From Flammula alnicola (taxonomy: Eukaryota; Basidiomycota; Agaricomycetes; Agaricales; Strophariaceae), in assembly GCA_015499995.1 (NCBI GenBank), contig JADNRV010000857.1, forward strand, positions 1 through 10,499: DNA of 10,499 bases. Direction: 5' to 3'. The translations under genes and the position numbers were made by a program. How positions within the stretch are numbered: position 1 is the stretch's first letter; each line of letters opens with the position of its first letter. Below, one piece after another: positions 7,402 through 10,499 of the stretch. Under the pieces are notes generated by a model. It did no database searches. It had not been told where the DNA came from and saw only the letters and a program-made list of their open reading frames with translations.

Positions 7402-7967
7402 AGATGGCACTCCTTGCCTCTCCACTTTCCATCTTTGCGCCTCTCAAATCCGAACCTCGGATTAAGCGCAACTCCTCGAAGAGCACCACTTGTGTGGCGT
7501 ACCTCAATATCTGGGACTCTCAGTCGGGAGCCCGCGCGAAGGCTCTTATTAACAAGACCTTCATGTTCCGTGGCAGGGCTTACCGCATTCTTGCGGCGCG
7601 CGCCAACCCCGGCGTCCCTCTCTGCACCAGATGCTGGAGGTGGGGCCATCCATCTAACGTTTGCAGGGCTCCCCAGCCCCGCTGCGCTCACTGCTCCGGG
7701 CCACACGAGGAGGAGGTACATCGTATCGCCGCTTCGTGTTGCAAGGGAAATCCCAAGGCAACTCCACCTATCCCACCTACTCCGGTTGGGGTGGACTGCC
7801 CTCATGCCGCGCGCTGCCCTAATTGTAAGGGCGCGCATAAACCTTACGACAGAAAGTGTCATTTCTGGCACAACCGGTACGATCGTGAATGGATCGATGC
7901 CAAATATGCCCAGGTACGTGATTATTGGAATCATCGTCGTGCACTCTACTCACAGAACGTAGCTTAA
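7338..7967 (+). pseudogene. ORF1 C-terminal half of element 3 with three zinc knuckles
   Basis: After the frameshift the frame reads LDLPAYGDFASKTLTTGAEV, then VKMALLASPLS, the second folded part (NSSKSTTCVAYLNIWDSQSG to INKTFMFRGR) and three knuckles: CTRCWRWGHPSNVC (CX2CX4HX4C), CAHCSGPHEEEVH (CX2CX3HX4H) and CPNCKGAHKPYDRKC (CX2CX3HX6C). It ends YSQNVA, TAA at 7965-7967. This is the intact version of the tail that is out of frame in element 1. The first in-frame start-like codon is a GTG at 7398, which is internal and not a real start. The expected role is nucleic-acid binding and chaperoning of the element RNA. Confidence 0.85.
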
Positions 7968-7969
7968 TG
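7965..7969 (+). promoter_or_regulatory. TAATG overlap of ORF1 stop and ORF2 start (element 3)
   Basis: The ORF1 stop TAA (7965-7967) shares its last base with the ORF2 ATG (7967-7969). The surrounding bases GTAGCTTAATGC are identical in element 1 although the two subfamilies have diverged around it. The position and conservation support coupled termination-reinitiation as the way ORF2 is translated; that mechanism is known for SART1 and inferred here. Confidence 0.7.
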
Positions 7970-8224
7970 CAGGCACAACTGCTTGATGAGATACGAGTGT
8001 TGAGTTGGAACGTGGCGAGGGACGGGGTGTCCCTCGATGTAATACTTAGCACATGTACGAATATATATGATGTGTTATTCATCCAAGAGCCTCCCTGGAG
8101 GCACATAAGAACCGCCCCGTCTGCGAAGAGCAGGAAGGGTGAAGATGTAGTCGGCGCGCCCAACCACCCAGATTGGCTGGCCATGGTGCGCCCCACCACC
8201 CCTGACGAGCGACCCGAGTCATGA
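7967..8224 (+). pseudogene. ORF2 start and endonuclease N-terminus, element 3
   Basis: From the overlapping ATG the frame reads MQAQLLDEIRVLSWNVARDG, then DVLFIQEPPWRH. The N15 of SWNVARD and E41 of QEPPW match the first two metal and active-site motifs of APE-type LINE endonucleases. The frame stops at 8222-8224 because one C of a run is missing near 8213 (element 1 has CGACCCC, this copy CGACCC). Restoring the register would lead into the next fragment, RVMTYVSTRLARY. Confidence 0.85.
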
Positions 8225-8622
8225 CCTATGTTTCGACTAGGCTGGCCCGGTATCGCCCGGCTCAACGAAGGGATATTATTGATCATCCCGACATCATGGC
8301 ACTCTCGCTCTCATCGGGTGAGAGTTCCTTTTACCTTCTGAACGTGTATTCAGACTCCGATCATGGGGCCATTAATTGGCTTCGTGATCATGATCGAGAT
8401 CTTCCCCGCTGTCATTTGATGATGGGAGATTTCAACGCGCACTCTCCAGATTGGGACCCGGTTCCGCTCGGGAGGGATGTGCCTTATCGCTGCAGCAATC
8501 TGCGGCTATCCTTGGGCTCGAGCTTGCCGCTTCGGCAATCCTGGGCCCACACACATTCCGAGAGATCGCACCAACGAAGCACGGTGATTGATCTGGCTTT
8601 GTTCCCCCCGATCAGGTGGTGA
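8215..8622 (+). pseudogene. ORF2 endonuclease middle and C-terminal motifs, element 3
   Basis: This reads RVMTYVSTRLARYRP, SFYLLNVYSDSDHGAINWLR and MMGDFNAHSPDWD (catalytic Asp-Asn motif). Between about 8461 and 8576 the frame is disturbed three times: four bases short at 8461-8471, one base lost at about 8531 and one at about 8576. As a result QQSAAILGLELAA and the GPTH-like stretch lie in other frames. It returns to frame for TVIDLALFPP and ends at a stop at 8620-8622 after another one-base loss near 8612. The domain is recognisable but not functional. Confidence 0.8.
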
Positions 8623-8860
8623 ACGAATCTACAGTCCGATGCCCGGACATCCAGCTTAAGTCGGATCATATTCCGATTTATACTACACTGGACATCCTTC
8701 CCGCCCCTGACGGGGCGGTTCGGATGTCTCTTCCTACGGAGTCTGTTGAGGCCTTCATTAAATCTATCACTTCGGGACTTGCGGCTATAGATCCAAAAGC
8801 CCCGATGAATACCGAGGATCAGATTGATACTGCGGCTCAAGGAGTGGCGCAGATTTTCTC
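8616..8860 (+). pseudogene. End of endonuclease domain with SDH motif, element 3
   Basis: The frame reads VNESTVRCPDIQLKSDHIPI, with the SDH motif that closes the APE active site, then PAPDGAVRMSLP and a weakly conserved linker (KSITSGLAAIDPKAP, QIDTAAQGVAQ). Near 8860 one base is missing, after which the same frame gives nonsense while the correct protein continues in the next frame. Its Met is a GTG within the gene, not a start. Confidence 0.8.
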
Positions 8861-9703
8861 GATGCGTGGTCTGCCCACGCTAAAGAGACCTCTATTACTA
8901 AGCGTTCGAAGCCCTGGTGGACCCAGGAATGCTCTAACGCCCTGCTCAAATTTCGTGGGGATCGCTCCCCCGAGAATTGGAAATCCTTCCGGAAGTTAGT
9001 CCGGGAAACGAAACGTGTTTTCTTCGATGATCGCATTGGCGAGATCGCGGGCACTAATAAGCGACCGTGGGACCTTATGAATTGGGTCCAACAACGGAAG
9101 CTCCCTCCCAGTGAGGCTATCCAGTACCGTGGAGAGCCTTGCAACGATTTGCCTGCCCTGTGGGATGCCCTACATGGCACGTACAATTCAGCGTCGGATA
9201 GAACATACGATGCTGCTCTCTTGGAGTCCATCCCGCAACTTCCTGTTCGGGAATGGGCTCCCTTCTCCCCGCTGGAACTCACGGAAGCTCTTTCTGCGTG
9301 TTCCGGTCTTTCTTCTCCGGGTCCGGATCATGTCAATTGGTCCCACCTGAAGAAGATTGTACGTCGGGACCCTCACTCTGTGGAGGTCCTTATCTCGATT
9401 GCTAATGCCTGCATGCGTGTGGGTCATTGGCCGTCGCCCTTTAAGGAGTCTATGTCGGTTATTATCCCCAAACCCGGCAAGCCCTCGTACTCTACCCCTA
9501 AGGCGTTCAGGCCCATTGTGCTTCTGAATACTGTGGGGAAACTCATCGAGAAAATGATCTCGAACCGCATTCAGTTCGACGCTGTCGGGCAGGATATATT
9601 TCACCCGAATCAGGTTGGAGGCATCAGGGGACGCTCCACCGAGGACGCGGGTCTGTTTTTGACACACATGGTGAGGGCTGGGTGGGCGAGGGTTGAGGAC
9701 TAG
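8861..9703 (+). pseudogene. ORF2 linker and RT finger region, element 3
   Basis: The longest clean piece of ORF2 in this copy: DAWSAHAKETSITKRSKPWW, ENWKSFRKLVRETKRVFFDD, NKRPWDLMNWVQQRKLPPSE, PVREWAPFSPLELTEALSAC, SVIIPKPGKPSYS, FRPIVLLNTVGKLIEKMISN and QVGGIRGRSTEDAGLFLTHM. It stops at 9701-9703, just before motif A, because two bases are missing near 9689-9694 (element 2 reads AAGGGTTTAAAG here). The frame is open from about 8861 with no natural start codon at its beginning, as expected for the inside of a polyprotein. Confidence 0.85.
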
Positions 9704-10007
9704 CGTCCTTGCCTTTGACCTTGCTCAGTTCTTTCCTTCTCTTAATCACGAGGTTCTCGTGATCATTCTCCGGAAGCTTGGCTTTCCACCGCTGGTGGTC
9801 AAGTTTTTCAGTTCTTATCTGGTAGAAAGGAAGACGCAGTATGCGTGGAATTCCTTCCTGTCAGACCCTCTGCAGGCAGATGTGGGCGTGGGACAGGGCT
9901 CTGCCCTGTCCCCTGTCTTGTCGGCATTTACTTGGCGCCTATCATGCGTCTTTTCTACAAGAGGTGCCGTGAGATTCATCTTGCGGTTGACCTTCTGTCA
10001 TATGTGA
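9693..10007 (+). pseudogene. RT palm motifs A and B, element 3
   Basis: The frame reads LRTSVLAFDLAQFFPSLNHE (motif A), ILRKLGFPPLVVKFFSSYLV and DVGVGQGSALSPVLSA (motif B), then loses frame near 9926 by one missing A (GGCATTTAC for GGCAATTTAC). Motif C lies at 10001-10013 and is itself interrupted: the bases TATGTGACGATGGT lack one T relative to the YVDDG codons of elements 1 and 2. The catalytic Asp pair is therefore split between frames. Confidence 0.85.
9890..9912 (+). repeat. Perfect 10-bp hairpin inside RT motif B, element 3
   Basis: GGGACAGGGC and GCCCTGTCCC pair perfectly around the three-base loop TCT. The hairpin lies in the codons for GQGSALS. Elements 1 and 2 encode the same residues with codons that do not pair as well (GGCCAGGGATCGGC), so the hairpin is specific to this copy and probably a by-product of codon choice. 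Confidence 0.6.
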
Positions 10008-10013
10008 CGATGG

Positions 10014-10499
10014 TACCCTGATTTCTCAGGAGACCGGACTCGATCCCAATGTTGTAAACCTTCGTAAGGCTTACAAGATTATATTTGAGCTTTACCAAGT
10101 TCGCTCTCGCTCTGGAGCACGCGAAGTCGGAGATTTTTCACTTCGACAACACGGCTTCAGTTTATAACCCTGCCATTGATTTGGGTGAAGAACCCTACAC
10201 TGCAGGCAAATGGCTCAAGCCTAAGCCGTTCTGGCGATATCTTGGGTTTTATTTTGATCGCAAGCTCACTTTCAAGGAGCATGTGAGATACTATTCCACC
10301 AAGGATTCACATCGGTTGTATCGATGAGAATGCTTGGGTCTTCTACCAGAGGGCTGCCGCCACATCTTAAGCGCCTCCTCTACCGCACGTGCGTTATCCC
10401 CATAATTACTTATGGCTACCGCATGTGGTATTTCCGCAAGGCCCGAACAAGGGGCTTATTGCGCAACTTACCAATGTTCAGCGTAAAGCTGGGCTTTGG
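10014..10499 (+). pseudogene. RT thumb region, element 3, running off the window
   Basis: After motif C the protein reads GTLISQETGLDPNVVNLRKA and YKIIFEL. A two-base loss near 10095 follows, then ALALEHAKSEIFHFDNTASV (motif D), KPFWRYLGFYFDRKLTFKEH (motif E) and RYYSTK. A one-base loss near 10295 causes the stop at 10325-10327. The continuation, VVSMRMLGSSTRGLPPHLKR and TYGYRMWYF, is in the next frame, with another break near 10466. The last bases (RKAGLW in frame) match base 250 of element 1, so the gene clearly continued to the right. Confidence 0.8.

Larger units (their letters stand above)
6292..10499 (+). mobile_element. LINE element 3: 5'-truncated copy of a sister subfamily
   Basis: A plus-strand LINE with the same gene order as element 1. 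It starts within ORF1 (matching roughly residue 143 of the element 1 protein), so the leader and first part of ORF1 are missing. It runs through ORF2 to the RT thumb and off the right edge. ORF2 protein blocks are about 85-90% identical to the others by eye, but ORF1 outside conserved blocks is much more diverged, so it is a different subfamily. 5' truncation is typical of target-primed reverse transcription that stops early. It carries about a dozen small deletions. Confidence 0.85.

Noticed and set aside
8698..8716. Stem CCGCCCC/GGGGCGG resembling a terminator
   Set aside because: It lies in codons for PAPDGAV, has no T run, and the genome appears eukaryotic; the matching part of element 1 does not form it as well.
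1..10499. Novel defence, toxin or biosynthetic system
   Set aside because: Every long conserved frame is explained by LINE ORF1 or ORF2, and no stretch over about 300 bases remains unassigned.

Overview
The window is made entirely of LINE-type (non-LTR) retrotransposon sequence. I found no host gene, rRNA, tRNA or CRISPR array. The proteins are of the fungal type: an ORF1 nucleic-acid-binding protein with zinc knuckles after CTRCWRWGHP, and an ORF2 with an APE-like endonuclease and a reverse transcriptase (RT) carrying FDLAQFFPSLN, GQGSALSP and YVDDG. From memory of the family these resemble Tad1-like elements of the I/jockey group, common in Agaricomycete genomes. A basidiomycete repeat island is therefore the best guess, but no species can be named.

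Three copies of two subfamilies are present. Element 1 lies on the minus strand at 1-5037. It has what looks like a real 5' end, a 121-base leader, an open ORF1 (4916-2919) and a heavily frameshifted ORF2 (2800 to beyond base 1). Element 2, minus strand, 5038-6291, is a fragment of ORF2 from the endonuclease-RT linker to the end of the RT palm. It is of the same subfamily as element 1, and its RT frame is open. Element 3, plus strand, from about 6292 to beyond 10499, is a diverged sister subfamily that starts inside ORF1 and runs through ORF2 to the RT thumb, with many small deletions.

The simplest history is that element 2 was the resident. Element 1 inserted into its RT gene at 5037/5038 in the same orientation, and element 3 inserted, 5'-truncated and in the opposite orientation, at about 6291. 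If so, the missing ends of element 2 lie outside both edges of the window. The result is a 1.25 kb direct repeat (elements 1 and 2) and an inverted repeat of roughly 4.2 kb per arm (elements 1 and 3).

In a working element, ORF1 protein coats the RNA, and ORF2 protein nicks the target and reverse-transcribes the RNA in place. ORF1 and ORF2 overlap as TAATG in both subfamilies, which suggests termination-reinitiation coupling. None of the three copies looks autonomous. Element 2 decays through CpG-to-TpG changes, whereas elements 1 and 3 decay mainly through 1-2 base deletions concentrated in ORF2. I see no new biological system; the points of interest are the nesting, the decay patterns and conserved signals in ORF1 and at the ORF junction.
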